Positions 1 through 9,071 of a DNA stretch of 56,100 nucleotides are shown piece after piece (the first letter of the stretch is position 1; the number at the start of each line of letters is the position of its first letter). Under the pieces are notes generated by a model, which was not told the origin of the DNA, ran no database searches, and worked only from the letters and a program-made list of their open reading frames with translations. Location: contig CAIVPX010000005.1 in NCBI GenBank assembly GCA_903907905.1, positions 1-56,100 of the forward strand. The letters are read 5' to 3'. Source of the stretch: an uncultured bacterium. Lineage in GTDB: Bacteria; Pseudomonadota; Gammaproteobacteria; Burkholderiales; Burkholderiaceae_E. Both the position numbers and the translations under genes were made by a program.

Positions 1-231
1 CATGAGCGAATGAGCTTTCGCAAGGGCGAACCCCAGGAGACCAACCTCGATCGCTACCGGATCCTTCGCGCCAACGAAACCCCGCTGGTCGAGGTCAAGG
101 TGCTCATCACCGACAACCACCCCGGTGGCATCGGCGAGGTTGGCCTGCCGCCGATCGCGCCGGCGATCGCCAACGCCATGGCCAGCCTTGGCTCGGCACG
201 GCAGCGATCGCTGCCCTTCTCTCGGGCCTGA
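1..231 (+). CDS. Molybdopterin-dependent oxidoreductase large subunit, isoquinoline 1-oxidoreductase beta type (3' fragment, cut by window edge)
   Basis: Only the last 76 or so codons are present; the reading frame is open to the first base, so the gene begins outside the window. The C-terminal signature is visible: a stretch like QETNLDRYRILRANETP, then VEV, then PGGIGEVGLPPIAPAIANA, which in this family closes the molybdenum-cofactor domain and carries the conserved Glu of the GEVG/GEPG motif. Xanthine-dehydrogenase-family subunits of the IorB type hydroxylate N-heterocycles or aldehydes with a partner [2Fe-2S] subunit, which would lie upstream. The internal ATG at position 10 is not a start. 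The family call is firm; the substrate is unknown. Confidence 0.8.
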   Translation, partial: HERMSFRKGEPQETNLDRYRILRANETPLVEVKVLITDNHPGGIGEVGLPPIAPAIANAMASLGSARQRSLPFSRA

Positions 232-247
232 TCGCACTCCGGGAAAA

Positions 248-278
248 CCCGGTGCCCCGCCTTCGCGGTGGCACCGGG
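248..278 (+). terminator. Hairpin downstream of the oxidoreductase gene, possible terminator
   Basis: Inverted repeat CCCGGTGCC ... GGCACCGGG extended inward by CCGC/GCGG, giving a 13-bp stem with one bulged T and a CTTC loop, 17 nt after the stop codon. There is no T-tract, so it could be a weak intrinsic terminator or an mRNA 3'-end stabiliser. The rest of 279-516 shows no gene. Confidence 0.5.
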
Positions 279-516
279 CGGGCCCAGAGGCCAAGCGAGC
301 ACATCGATGCAAGAAAGGGCGCGGGGACGGACGGCGTGATGACCACCAGCGCTTGCGCAGCAAGCCCCAGGCACTGTTTTACGGCGTCGCGCCCCGCTAG
401 CCCCCGCCCGAGGGTGTTCCTCAGGACTGCGTAGTGCCACAATGGCGGGCTGGATCGGTCTGCCGCCCAAGAGCAGGAGCCGACCGCAGAATGCCAACCC
501 AGGGGAGACACCACTC

Positions 517-1491
517 ATGAAAAAATCCTTGCTCGGCCTGTTGATCGCCGGCGCCACGCTCGCAGTCGGCCACGCCCAGGCCCAGATCAACCTGCGCTTT
601 GCCGACACGCTGTCGGCCACCGACACCCACAATGTCGCCGCCCATCACATGTCGGACCTGCTCAAGGCCAAGACCGGCGGCAAGATCACGATGACCGTGC
701 ACCCGGCCGGTGAACTGGGCAACGACGGCGCCATCCTCGAGGGCGTGCGCCTGGGCACCATCGACATCGCGCTCACCGGCAACCCGTTCTTCACGCAGTT
801 CGCACCCCGGCTCAACGTGATGGACCTGCCCTTTCTGTTTCGTGATCTCGCCCACGCGCACAAGGTGGTTGACAGCAAGATCGGCACCGAATTGCTCGCC
901 GACCTGGAGAAGAACCGTATCAAGGGGCTCGCCTTCTGGGAGATCGGCTTTCGCCACATCACCAATTCCAAGAAAACCATCCTCACGCCCGACGATCTCA
1001 AGGGTCTGAAGATCCGTACCACCCCCAACCGCGCCCACATCGAGGCCTTCAAGATCTGGGGGGCCAACCCCACGCCGATGGCCTTCACCGAGTTGTACCT
1101 GGCGCTCAAGACTGGCGCCGTGGACGCGCAGGAAAACCCCATCAACAACATCTACGCCAACCGGATGTTCGAGGTGCAGAAGTTCGTCTCGCTCACGGCC
1201 CACGCCTATACCGCGTCCATCGTGGCCATGAACCTGTCGCGCTTCAACAGTCTCTCACCCGAGCACAAAAAAGCCGTGCTCGAGTCGGCCCTCGAGGCCG
1301 CCCGCTACCAGCGGGACCTCAACAAGCGGGAAGAGGGTGAAAACCTCGGAAAGATCCGCGCGGCGGGTCTGCAGATCACCGAAAAAGTTGACTCGGCGGC
1401 CTTCCGCCAGGCCGCTTACGAGCAGGTGACCAAGAGCTACACCGACGCCCACGGCGTTGACATCGTCAACCGCATTCTGGCGACCAGGTAA
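517..1491 (+). CDS. dctP: TRAP transporter substrate-binding protein, DctP family
   Basis: The 324-residue product is the periplasmic solute receptor of a tripartite ATP-independent transporter, which captures organic acids and hands them to the membrane subunits. The chosen ATG at 517 gives a classic Sec signal (MKKSLLGLLIAGATLAVGHAQAQ) and has AGGGGAGA about 8 nt upstream; an ATG at 442 would put 25 non-signal residues in front. The family motif KIRTTPN, containing the Arg that binds the ligand carboxylate, lies near residue 170, followed by PTPMAFTELYLALKTGAVDAQENP. dctQ and dctM follow in the same direction. The substrate cannot be told from sequence; a carboxylate is expected from the Arg. 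Confidence 0.92.
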   Translation: MKKSLLGLLIAGATLAVGHAQAQINLRFADTLSATDTHNVAAHHMSDLLKAKTGGKITMTVHPAGELGNDGAILEGVRLGTIDIALTGNPFFTQFAPRLNVMDLPFLFRDLAHAHKVVDSKIGTELLADLEKNRIKGLAFWEIGFRHITNSKKTILTPDDLKGLKIRTTPNRAHIEAFKIWGANPTPMAFTELYLALKTGAVDAQENPINNIYANRMFEVQKFVSLTAHAYTASIVAMNLSRFNSLSPEHKKAVLESALEAARYQRDLNKREEGENLGKIRAAGLQITEKVDSAAFRQAAYEQVTKSYTDAHGVDIVNRILATR

Positions 1492-1501
1492 GCGCGACCA
1501 A

Positions 1502-1528
1502 GCCCCGCCCCCTGCGCGCGGGCGGGGC
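1502..1528 (+). other. Intercistronic hairpin between dctP and dctQ
   Basis: GCCCCGCCC and GGGCGGGGC form a perfect 9-bp GC stem around a 9-nt loop, starting 10 nt after the dctP stop and ending 20 nt before dctQ. Such structures after binding-protein genes commonly protect the upstream message or attenuate readthrough, so that the receptor is made in excess over the membrane subunits. That role is inferred here, not shown. Confidence 0.6.
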
Positions 1529-1547
1529 GCTCTCCGGATCTCACACC

Positions 1548-2036
1548 ATGCACGAACCCGAAACAGGCAGCGCACGGCCCCGGTCGCTGTCAGCGCGCCT
1601 GGCCGCCCTCCCTGATGCCCTGGCCGCGGGCTTGCTGGCCGTGGTCACCGTGCTCGTCACGGCCCAGGTGGTCGTGCGATACGGCACGAGCGGCTCGCTC
1701 GTCTGGAGCGAAGAACTCACACGCCTGCTGTTTGTCTGGATGGTGCTCATTGCAGCCGTCACCGCGCCCCGAATGCAGGTCGACTTCGTCGTCGAACTGA
1801 TGCCCGCCAGGGGCCAGGCCGTGCTGCGCCTGCTGTCGGAATTGCTGGTGATCGCCATCACCTGCGTGCTGATCTACGGTGCGTGGGGCATGATGGAACT
1901 GACCGAGTTCGATACCTACATCGCCTTGGGCATCTCGGTACGCTGGCTCTACCTTTCCATGTTTCTTGCCGCGTGCGCATGGCTGCTGCGCTCAGGCGCA
2001 CTCGCGATTGGTCAAATCAGGATGCTGCTCAAATGA
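1548..2036 (+). CDS. dctQ: TRAP transporter small permease, DctQ family
   Basis: This 162-residue protein has four predicted transmembrane segments (roughly residues 24-44, 59-77, 97-118 and 138-158) and the family hallmark WSEELTRLLFVWMV near residue 60. DctQ is the small inner-membrane subunit that pairs with DctM to form the sodium-driven transporter fed by the periplasmic receptor. It follows dctP by 56 nt, and its stop codon overlaps the dctM start in an ATGA arrangement, which implies translational coupling of the two membrane subunits. Confidence 0.9.
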   Translation: MHEPETGSARPRSLSARLAALPDALAAGLLAVVTVLVTAQVVVRYGTSGSLVWSEELTRLLFVWMVLIAAVTAPRMQVDFVVELMPARGQAVLRLLSELLVIAITCVLIYGAWGMMELTEFDTYIALGISVRWLYLSMFLAACAWLLRSGALAIGQIRMLLK

Positions 2037-3316
2037 CCCTGCTCGTTCTGGTCGGTGGCCTGGTGCTGCTCAGCCTGCTCGGCGTTCCGCTGGCCTTTGC
2101 CATTCTGGGTGCCTGTCTGGCCACGCTGCTCATTTTCCGGCCGCACCTGCCGCTCGAGATCGTCGCGCAGTATGTGGTCAACGGCATCGACAATTTTCCG
2201 CTCATCGCCATCGCCCTCTTTCTGTTCGCGGGCGAACTCATGAACGCCGGCGGCATCACCCGCCGCATCGTGGATTTTTCCGCCACGCTGGTGGGCCATA
2301 TCCGTGGCGGCCTGGGGCATGTCACGGTCCTGGCCAGCATGATCATTTCGGGTATCTCAGGCTCGGCGGTCGCCGACGCGGCCGCCACCGGTTCGGTCAT
2401 GGTGCCGGCGATGAAGCGTGCAGGCTTTCCTCCGGCTTTTTCGGCCGCGCTGTGCGAGACGGCTGCCGTCATGGGCCCGATCATTCCGCCATCGATCCCC
2501 ATGGTCATCTACGCCATTCTGGTAGAAGCCTCGGTGGGCAAGATGTTTGTCGGCGGCATCATCCCCGGCATCCTGATGGGCGTGTTGCTGATGGTCATGG
2601 TCTGGATCATCAGCCGGCGCCGCGGTTACGAAAAAGGCAGCTGGGGCGGCTTCACTCTCATTCTGGCGACCTTTCTCTCGGCCATCGCCGCACTCGCCAC
2701 GCCGGTCATCATCCTGGGCGGCATCCTGGGTGGCATCTTCACCGTCACCGAGGCAGGTGCCATCGCCTGCGTCTACTGCGGATTGGTGGCGGTATTCGTC
2801 TACCGGCAACTCACCTGGGCCGAGTTCGTCCGAGCCCTTGTCACCGCCGCCCAGGGCACCGCATCGGTCATGATCATCGTCGGTGCCTCGGGACTGATGG
2901 GCTGGCTGATCGCGGACCTGCAGATCAACAAGCAGGCGGCAGCGCTGCTCCTCGGTCTGACCTCGAGCGACTGGGTTTTCCTCACCGTGGTAAACATTTT
3001 CTTTCTGATCGTGGGCATGTTCATGGACCCGCTCGCGGCGCTGATCGTGTTCGTGCCCATCCTGATGCCGGCGGTGATCGCGCTCGCGATCGACCCCGTT
3101 CACTTCGGGATCGTCATCGTGATCAACCTCATGATCGGGCTGTGCACCCCGCCGGTGGGCTATCTGATCTACCTGATGGCCAACGTCGCGGGCGAACCGC
3201 CTCAGGCCGTCATCCGGGAATCCCTTCCCTTTCTCGGCGTGCTGCTGCTGGTGCTGCTGCTGGTCACCTACATCCCGTCGCTCACACTGACGCTGCCCCG
3301 GCTCATTCTGGGCTAG
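2033..3316 (+). CDS. dctM: TRAP transporter large permease, DctM family
   Basis: The product is 427 residues, the usual DctM length, and is almost entirely hydrophobic with about 12 membrane segments. Motifs typical of the family are seen: GSAVADAAATGSVMVPAM near residue 112, and GPIIPPSIPMVIYAI near residue 145. DctM is the transport channel, coupling solute uptake to sodium. The ATG at 2033 overlaps the dctQ stop by 4 nt; an upstream in-frame ATG at 1883 lies inside dctQ and was rejected. The operon ends here; a convergent acyltransferase gene follows after 33 nt. Confidence 0.92.
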   Translation: MTLLVLVGGLVLLSLLGVPLAFAILGACLATLLIFRPHLPLEIVAQYVVNGIDNFPLIAIALFLFAGELMNAGGITRRIVDFSATLVGHIRGGLGHVTVLASMIISGISGSAVADAAATGSVMVPAMKRAGFPPAFSAALCETAAVMGPIIPPSIPMVIYAILVEASVGKMFVGGIIPGILMGVLLMVMVWIISRRRGYEKGSWGGFTLILATFLSAIAALATPVIILGGILGGIFTVTEAGAIACVYCGLVAVFVYRQLTWAEFVRALVTAAQGTASVMIIVGASGLMGWLIADLQINKQAAALLLGLTSSDWVFLTVVNIFFLIVGMFMDPLAALIVFVPILMPAVIALAIDPVHFGIVIVINLMIGLCTPPVGYLIYLMANVAGEPPQAVIRESLPFLGVLLLVLLLVTYIPSLTLTLPRLILG

Positions 3317-3341
3317 GCGTCGACGCACCAACACCGATCGA

Positions 3342-3361
3342 GGCCAGACTCAGGTCTGGCC
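3342..3361. terminator. Hairpin at the convergent dctM/acyltransferase junction
   Basis: GGCCAGAC-TCAG-GTCTGGCC is a perfect 8-bp stem with a 4-nt loop. It contains the stop codon of the minus-strand acyltransferase gene and sits 25 nt after dctM, so it may end transcription from both sides. There is no T-tract on either strand. Confidence 0.45.
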
Positions 3362-4030
3362 CAACCCGCCTGGGTTGCGACCTTTGAACGGCGCGTAGAA
3401 CGCGCGGATACGCCCCATGTCGGACTCGATGTCGCCTGAAGGGTGAAACAAGGTGGCGACGCTGGCCTGCCTGCAACCGTGATCCATGTAGGCCATCACG
3501 ATGGGCACGCCCGCACCGTGCGCGATGTAGTAAAAACCGGTCTTCCACTCCCGCACCTTGCTGCGGGTGCCCTCAGGCGGCACCACCAGAAAGAACGATT
3601 CTTCCTGCGCCTGAAAACACGCGATGGCGGCATCGACCAGATTGTTGGAACGACTGCGATCCACCGGCACCCCCCCGAGCCAGCGCATCACACCGCCAAA
3701 CGGAAAGCGGAACAACTGAACCTTGCCCAGCCAGTGAACGGGCCGACGAATGGCAAAGGCCACCATCAGCATGTAAGGCAGATCCCAGTTGCTGGTGTGC
3801 GGCGCGCCAATGACCACGGCCTTCTGCAGGTCCGGGGGGAAGTCACCTTCGAGCCGCCAACCCAGCCCGCGCAACAGGCCCGCCGACACCTGGCGCAGCG
3901 CTGCGCTGAGCAGGGGCGTGTTGAACACGGTGCGCGACGCCGGACGAAAAAAACGACTCATGGTGGCAGGCTTGACGGTTTGAAAGGGGCCCGCCACGAG
4001 CGCGCGCCCGGACGGTTCGGGAAGGCTCAC
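3350..4030 (-). CDS. Lysophospholipid acyltransferase-like protein (PlsC superfamily)
   Basis: The 226-residue product has the acyltransferase HX4D motif as PHTSNWDLP near residue 77 and the second conserved block as PEGTRSK near residue 151. These mark enzymes that move an acyl chain from acyl-ACP or acyl-CoA to a glycerol-phosphate-like acceptor at the inner membrane. The acceptor is unknown; a second, more typical PlsC is at 33.7-34.5 kb. The listed start is a GTG that overlaps the stop of the upstream kinase gene by 4 nt (GTGA), suggesting coupling; an internal ATG at 3961 would give 203 residues and is a plausible alternative. It is the last gene of the CheB-CheR/kinase operon. Confidence 0.75.
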   Translation of the reverse strand: MSLPEPSGRALVAGPFQTVKPATMSRFFRPASRTVFNTPLLSAALRQVSAGLLRGLGWRLEGDFPPDLQKAVVIGAPHTSNWDLPYMLMVAFAIRRPVHWLGKVQLFRFPFGGVMRWLGGVPVDRSRSNNLVDAAIACFQAQEESFFLVVPPEGTRSKVREWKTGFYYIAHGAGVPIVMAYMDHGCRQASVATLFHPSGDIESDMGRIRAFYAPFKGRNPGGLGQT

Positions 4031-6159
4031 ACCATAGCAGGATCAAGGCTCAAAGCGCCTCCCGCTCCCCGCATCTGACGAAACGCCTCATCGAGCCTGC
4101 GAAATTCGAGCTCGCATCGCCGCGCCATCTCGCCAAGCTCCGAGCGGCCCTGTCCCGATTTCAGCGCGTCCTCGAAGGCTCCCGTGCGCTCAGCCAGCGC
4201 CTCGGCGCCAACCATCGACGCCGCCCCTTTCAGCGCATGCGCGAGGTCGGCTGCCGCCGCAAGATCGCCCCGCTCGACCAGGTCGAGAGACCGGGCGAAC
4301 TCCGCGCCCTTGGTGCTCAAGAAGCGCTCGAGATAGAACACATAGCGCCGCAGGCTCTCGGAGGACGCCCGCCAGGAGGGGTCGATCACCAGACCGGCGA
4401 GCGGGTGCAGCGTCTGCCCGGCCTGGGCAATGTCCGGTCTGACCGGGCCAGCTCCCTGACCCCCTGCGGCCGGAATCCATCGGCTCAGGACCGACGCCAG
4501 CATGGCGGGCGTGACAGGCTTGGCCAGATGCGCATTCATGCCCGCTTCGAGGCAGCGCTGCCGGTCTTCGGCAAACACATTGGCCGTAAGAGCGATGATG
4601 GGGATCTCACCGCCCCCGGGCAGACCGCGAATCGCGCGCGCCGCAGCCAGACCGTCCATGCCAGGCATCTGAAGGTCCATCAGCACGAGATCATGGGTGC
4701 CGTCACGCGCACGCTCGAGCGCCCCGGCACCGTCCCGGACCGCATCGACCTCACAGCCCAGGGCGGTCAGCATTTCAACCAGGATTTCGCGACTGAGAAT
4801 GTGATCCTCGGCGACCAGGATTCGCTTGCCACTCAGGTCAGGAACGCCGGTCGTGTCGATCGAAATGCTGACGGGATCGAATTCGGCAGGCCCGCTCGCC
4901 AGGCTCAGATCGAGCTCGAACCAGAATCGGCTGCCCGCTCCGACCTGACTTTGCAGCTGAATTCGTCCGCCCATCAGACCCACCAGACGCTGGCTGATTG
5001 CGAGCCCCAAACCCGTACCGCCATGGCGCCGGGTGGTGGACGCGTCCACTTGCGTGAAAGGCTCGAAGAGCGCCGCCTGATCCAGGGGCCCGATCCCGCA
5101 CCCCGTATCCGTAACACTGAAGCGAAGACGGTACTCACTGCCTCGCGCCGACAGTAACTCAACATCCAGCAGTACGCTGCCCGAGGCCGTGAACTTCACT
5201 GCGTTGCTGACGAGATTGATCAGCACCTGCGACAGGCGCAAGGCATCGCCCTGCACGGCGAGCAACTGCAATGGTGGTGAAATTCGCGACGCGAGATGGA
5301 GACCGGTGGCCTTTGCCTGCGCCCCGAACAAACGCACCACCCGCTCGACCAGCTCCTCGATGCCAAACTCGCTGCAGTCAACGATCAGCTCACCAGCCTC
5401 GATCTTCGAAAAATCGAGGATGTCGTTGATGATGGCCAGCAGATGCTCCGAGGTATCGCACAGCTGATCCAGCTTTCGGCGTTGTCCTGGATCATGAATA
5501 TCGGCTCGCAGCAGATGCCCCAGTCCGATGATGGCACTGAGCGGGGTGCGAATCTCGTGGCTCATGTTGGCGACAAAGGCGCTCTTGGTGTGACTCGCCC
5601 GCTCGGCTTCCTGCCGGGCCGCCGTCAGCCTCGACTCGAGCTCGCGCTGTGCAGAAATATCCACCAGCACGGCCCGCGCCGTCTCACCCTGGGGGTCGGC
5701 TTGAACGTCGACCCGCAGGTGCACCGATTTCCCGCCCTCGCCCCAGGCGCGCAGCGTCAGTTCCGCGCTCTGCATGACCCTTTTCGAGAAGGTACGACCG
5801 AGCAGCTCGATAAACGCCTGGGACAAGCTGGGTTCGAGGTAATCGATCAACGAACGACCCCTCAGCGACTCACGGTCGGCCCGCAGCAGGTTTGCACCGG
5901 CGGCATTGATTTCGCCGATTCGCCCTGAGGCATCGAAGTGGATGTACCCCACGGGTGCAAGCTCGAACAGATCCCGATAGTGCCGAAACGCACTCTCCAT
6001 CTGCGCGCGGGTCTGCGCCAGTTCTTCATTCTGGGACTCGAGCTCGATCTGGTGCACGTGCAACTCATGCAGCAGCCGGCGGGTAGCCTCGTGCGCGGGC
6101 TCGGAATCGGCGATGTTTTCAGCTGATCGGGGCAAGGACGAAGGGTTCTGATCGTTCAA
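4027..6159 (-). CDS. Hybrid sensor histidine kinase: PAS-HisKA-HATPase-REC-HPt
   Basis: The 710-residue protein has no membrane segment and should be cytoplasmic. In order there are a short coiled coil (about 25-58), a PAS domain (about 60-170), a HisKA H-box [14 protein letters not shown] with the phospho-acceptor His at 201, an ATPase domain with the N-box near 314-325, G1 DTGCGIG at 351 and G2 GGTGLGL at 380, a receiver domain with phospho-Asp at 495 and Lys at 547, and an HPt domain with His at 641 (HALKGAAS). It is thus a complete internal phosphorelay lacking only an output regulator, which is not in the window. The start is TTG, overlapping the stop of the CheB-CheR gene as TTGA. The signal is unknown. 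Confidence 0.88.
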   Translation of the reverse strand: MNDQNPSSLPRSAENIADSEPAHEATRRLLHELHVHQIELESQNEELAQTRAQMESAFRHYRDLFELAPVGYIHFDASGRIGEINAAGANLLRADRESLRGRSLIDYLEPSLSQAFIELLGRTFSKRVMQSAELTLRAWGEGGKSVHLRVDVQADPQGETARAVLVDISAQRELESRLTAARQEAERASHTKSAFVANMSHEIRTPLSAIIGLGHLLRADIHDPGQRRKLDQLCDTSEHLLAIINDILDFSKIEAGELIVDCSEFGIEELVERVVRLFGAQAKATGLHLASRISPPLQLLAVQGDALRLSQVLINLVSNAVKFTASGSVLLDVELLSARGSEYRLRFSVTDTGCGIGPLDQAALFEPFTQVDASTTRRHGGTGLGLAISQRLVGLMGGRIQLQSQVGAGSRFWFELDLSLASGPAEFDPVSISIDTTGVPDLSGKRILVAEDHILSREILVEMLTALGCEVDAVRDGAGALERARDGTHDLVLMDLQMPGMDGLAAARAIRGLPGGGEIPIIALTANVFAEDRQRCLEAGMNAHLAKPVTPAMLASVLSRWIPAAGGQGAGPVRPDIAQAGQTLHPLAGLVIDPSWRASSESLRRYVFYLERFLSTKGAEFARSLDLVERGDLAAAADLAHALKGAASMVGAEALAERTGAFEDALKSGQGRSELGEMARRCELEFRRLDEAFRQMRGAGGALSLDPAMV

Positions 6160-8750
6160 GGTTTGGGGGTCTTCATGGCTCGCAACTCGTCCTCGAGAAG
6201 CTTGATGTCACTGATATCGACAAACGTGGTGACCACACCGTCGATGACGTTGTCCTGCGTGCGATACGGCATGATCCTCACCCGGTACCAGCGGCCGTCC
6301 CGGGTCGACACCTGCTGCTCGATCGAGCGCAAGGTGCGCAGCACCTCGCTCGCGTCGTCGAGCAGTTGCGGGTAGTCGAGCACGGTCACGATATCGGACA
6401 AGGGTCGGCCGATATCGCTGGGGATCAGCTTGAACAAACGGGTGGCCAGGGGTGTAAACCGTCTGAGCGCCATCTCGTTGTCGAGAAACACCGTTGCGAT
6501 CTCGGTGCTGTTGAGCAGGTTACTCATATCGTTGCGCTCCCAGGTGAGATCCGCGACCCGGGCCTGCAATTCGGCGTTGACCGTCTGCAGTTCTTCGTTG
6601 AGCGACTGCATCTCCTCTTTGGAAGTGGTCAGCTCTTCATTGGCCGACTGCAACTCTTCGTTGATCGACTGAAGTTCTTCGTTGGACGACTTCAGTTCCT
6701 CGACCGAACGCTGCGACTCCTCGCGATTGGTGCGCAAGGCCTCCCGTGTCTGATGCAGTTCCTGAGCGAGCGAATCCTGAGCGAGGGATACCGCGGACTT
6801 GCGCGCGCGCGGACCCACTGCCACGGTGGCCACGTCGTGAAAGACCACCAACACCTTGCCACGTAGCGCGTCGGGCTGATCGAGCCCCTGCAGGGTGACG
6901 TTGACGACCTGGCTTGCGCCGTTGGCGCCCACGCGCACACCGTTGAGCTGAATGGGCTGGACCTCTCCCATCGCCTTTCGGATGAGGCCCGCAATGGCCT
7001 CACGCAAGCCCTCGCGCGCCATCGCGTGAATGTTGACATTGACCTTGCCCGCCGCGGGCTCGAGGTACTTACCGGTGCGACCGCTGAAGCAAAGGATGTC
7101 GCCTTCCGCATTGACCAGCACGGCCGCCGGCGCGTAGTGCTGCTGAATGAACTGATCGACGAGTTGCTCGAGGCTGTCTTTGCGTTCGACGCGCATGGGC
7201 ACTCCGCTGGCGGTGGCGTTGGCGGCACTCAGATCGGGGGGGAGTCGCGATGGAAATCTCAGCCCCGGCAAGGGCTCGGCATGATCGATCCGACGAAAGA
7301 TCCGGCGCTTGATGTCGTCTGGCGAGAACAGTCGGGCGTGCCCGCCCACCGTTTCCGCGCTGCCCAGCATGAGTATGCCGCCGCGATTGAGGGCGTAATG
7401 AAACACGGGCAGCAGTCGCTTCTGCAGTTCGGGCCTGAAGTAGATCAGAAGGTTGCGGCACGACAGGATATCGATCCGGGTGAAGGGCGGGTCGCTGATG
7501 ACGTTCTGCACGGCAAACACCAGCATGTCCCGGATTTCCTTGGACACACGATACCCGTCAGGCTCGGCAACGAAATATTTCGACAGCCTGTCGACGCTGA
7601 CATCGGCCTCGATGTTCTTCGGAAAAACGCCTTTGCGCGCCCGGTCGATGGCATCGGCGTCGAGATCGGTGGCATAGATCTGCAGTGAGTAGTGGCCCGA
7701 CGGATCGGTAGCGGCGAGGGCCTCCCGAAACACGATCGCAAGCGAATAGGCCTCTTCGCCACTGGAGCAGGCAGGCACCCAGGCCCGTACACGCGCGCCG
7801 CCTGGGTGTGCCGCAAGCCACTCCGGCAGGATCCGCTGGCGCAAGGTGTCCCACAGTTCGGCATCACGAAAGAAGCGGGTCACACCGATCAACAACTCCT
7901 TGCACAACAAATCGAGCTCGGCAGGGTTGTGCCTGAGATAGGACACGTAGTCGGCCAGGCTCGACAGGTGATGCAAGGCCAGACGCCGCTCGAGCCGGCG
8001 GTGCAGCGTGCTCGACTTGTAGAGCGAAAAATCATTGCCACAGCGCTCGCGCAGCAACAGCAGGACGCTCTCGAGCGAATCATCGGCGGGTTCGCTGAAC
8101 GGCCAGTCGCCCGGCGCATGAGGCGACAGCCGGCGCTGATAGCTCAGGATGCGAGCCGGCATCTCGGCCGCCGGCACCACGATATCGGCCAGGCCCGCTG
8201 CGATGACGCTCCGGGGCATGCTGTCGGACTGGGCGGTATCGGGTTGCTGGACCACCACCAGGCCGAAGCGTTCCTTGATCGCCCTGAGACCCAGCACGCC
8301 GTCCGAGCCCATTCCCGAGAGAATCACCCCGATCGCGCCCGCCTGCCGGTCCTCGGCGAGGCTGCGCAGGAACACATCGACGGGCAGGCGCTGTCCGCGC
8401 GCCGAGGCGGGCTCGGACAGGTGCAGGACACCGTCGCGCACCGACAGGTCCTTGCCCGGCGCGATCACATGCACCCGGTTGACAAGGGCAGGCATCGACT
8501 CGAGCACCTCGACCACGGGCATCGACGTGGACCGCTGCAGCAGATGAGGCAGGCTGCTCGCCCGCGAAGGATCGAGATGCTGGACCACGACGAAGGCCAG
8601 GCCGGAATCAGCCGGCACATGGCTGAAAAACTCGTCCAGCGCTTTCAGACCGCCCGCTGAGCAACCGATCCCGACGATCGGAACGCTCGCCCCCGTCGGG
8701 GGAAATTCGCCTGGGGCGGCGACATCAGCCCCCGGCTCGGGAGTGGTCAT
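6156..8750 (-). CDS. CheB-CheR fusion protein with C-terminal PAS domains
   Basis: The 864-residue protein fuses a CheB methylesterase domain (about 22-205; catalytic Ser31 in GCSAGG, His58 in QHLDP, Asp150 in GMGSDG, and no receiver domain) to a CheR methyltransferase domain (about 220-495; SAM loop PACSSGEEAYSLA near 326). A PAS-like segment (about 525-645), a long coiled coil (about 655-735) and a further PAS domain (about 738-852) follow. Related proteins often continue into a histidine kinase in a single chain; here the kinase is a separate gene overlapping by 4 nt. The activities would be glutamate methylation and demethylation of a partner, but no chemoreceptor, cheA or cheW is nearby, so the target is open. 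The start ATG at 8750 has only a weak ribosome site. Confidence 0.88.
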   Translation of the reverse strand: MTTPEPGADVAAPGEFPPTGASVPIVGIGCSAGGLKALDEFFSHVPADSGLAFVVVQHLDPSRASSLPHLLQRSTSMPVVEVLESMPALVNRVHVIAPGKDLSVRDGVLHLSEPASARGQRLPVDVFLRSLAEDRQAGAIGVILSGMGSDGVLGLRAIKERFGLVVVQQPDTAQSDSMPRSVIAAGLADIVVPAAEMPARILSYQRRLSPHAPGDWPFSEPADDSLESVLLLLRERCGNDFSLYKSSTLHRRLERRLALHHLSSLADYVSYLRHNPAELDLLCKELLIGVTRFFRDAELWDTLRQRILPEWLAAHPGGARVRAWVPACSSGEEAYSLAIVFREALAATDPSGHYSLQIYATDLDADAIDRARKGVFPKNIEADVSVDRLSKYFVAEPDGYRVSKEIRDMLVFAVQNVISDPPFTRIDILSCRNLLIYFRPELQKRLLPVFHYALNRGGILMLGSAETVGGHARLFSPDDIKRRIFRRIDHAEPLPGLRFPSRLPPDLSAANATASGVPMRVERKDSLEQLVDQFIQQHYAPAAVLVNAEGDILCFSGRTGKYLEPAAGKVNVNIHAMAREGLREAIAGLIRKAMGEVQPIQLNGVRVGANGASQVVNVTLQGLDQPDALRGKVLVVFHDVATVAVGPRARKSAVSLAQDSLAQELHQTREALRTNREESQRSVEELKSSNEELQSINEELQSANEELTTSKEEMQSLNEELQTVNAELQARVADLTWERNDMSNLLNSTEIATVFLDNEMALRRFTPLATRLFKLIPSDIGRPLSDIVTVLDYPQLLDDASEVLRTLRSIEQQVSTRDGRWYRVRIMPYRTQDNVIDGVVTTFVDISDIKLLEDELRAMKTPKP
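6558..6695 (-). repeat. Tandem heptad repeats in the CheB-CheR coiled coil
   Basis: Six consecutive 7-residue units of the form S-x-N-E-E-L-x encode an uninterrupted signalling helix at residues 686-731 (SSNEELQ, SINEELQ, SANEELT, TSKEEMQ, SLNEELQ, TVNAELQ). At DNA level this is a degenerate 21-bp tandem repeat. Confidence 0.8.
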
Positions 8751-8897
8751 GGAGTTCAGCCTTGTCTGGGATCGCCCGCAAGCAGAGGCGACAGGGCCCG
8801 TCCGCAGACGCTGACCGACCCAGCCCGCATGATACTGCCGAAGCCGTGCACGCCCCGGTGCGCGCGCCCGGGTGGGCGATGCATCGGAACCTGAGCC

Positions 8898-9071
8898 CTA
8901 CTGAACCGACACCTTCGCCTGGGTGACGATGCGGCGAAACTTGTCGATATCGCGACCGATCAGGGCGCGGAACTGCTCGGGGCTGCCGCTCTCGGGCTCG
9001 GCGCCCTCGTCGGCCAGCCTGACCTTGAAATCGGGTGACTGCACAGGCCGGGCGATGTCGGCGTTAAGTCG
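8898..9071 (-). pseudogene. 3' remnant of a Bug-family (TctC) periplasmic solute-binding protein gene
   Basis: The minus frame ending at the TAG at 8898 reads RLNADIARPVQSPDF, then RLADEGAEP, then SPEQFRALIGRDIDKF and a short tail. This matches the last 57 or so residues of Bug/TctC receptors of tripartite tricarboxylate transporters. Upstream of Arg (about 9071) the similarity stops and a stop codon appears within about 20 codons, so about 80 per cent of a normal 320-residue gene is missing. There is no start codon in a sensible place. It abuts another gene stub on the other strand at the same break point. Confidence 0.78.

Noticed and set aside
421-1203. Long minus-strand open frame opposite dctP (260 residues)
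   Set aside because: Shadow of dctP; high GC gives long antisense frames. No recognisable family, signal or ribosome site.
2357-3334. Minus-strand frame of 325 residues opposite dctM
   Set aside because: Antisense shadow with extreme Asp/His/Arg composition.
1966-3387. Long plus-strand frame of 473 residues inside dctM
   Set aside because: It is frame-shifted over dctM, is full of His/Arg/Gly typical of out-of-frame GC-rich DNA, and has no family similarity.
6150-6165. Frameshift that split one CheB-CheR-kinase gene
   Set aside because: The first protein ends with a short hydrophilic tail after a PAS domain and the second begins with a coiled coil and its own PAS domain; the TTGA overlap is a normal coupling geometry. 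It looks like two genes, though relatives should be checked.
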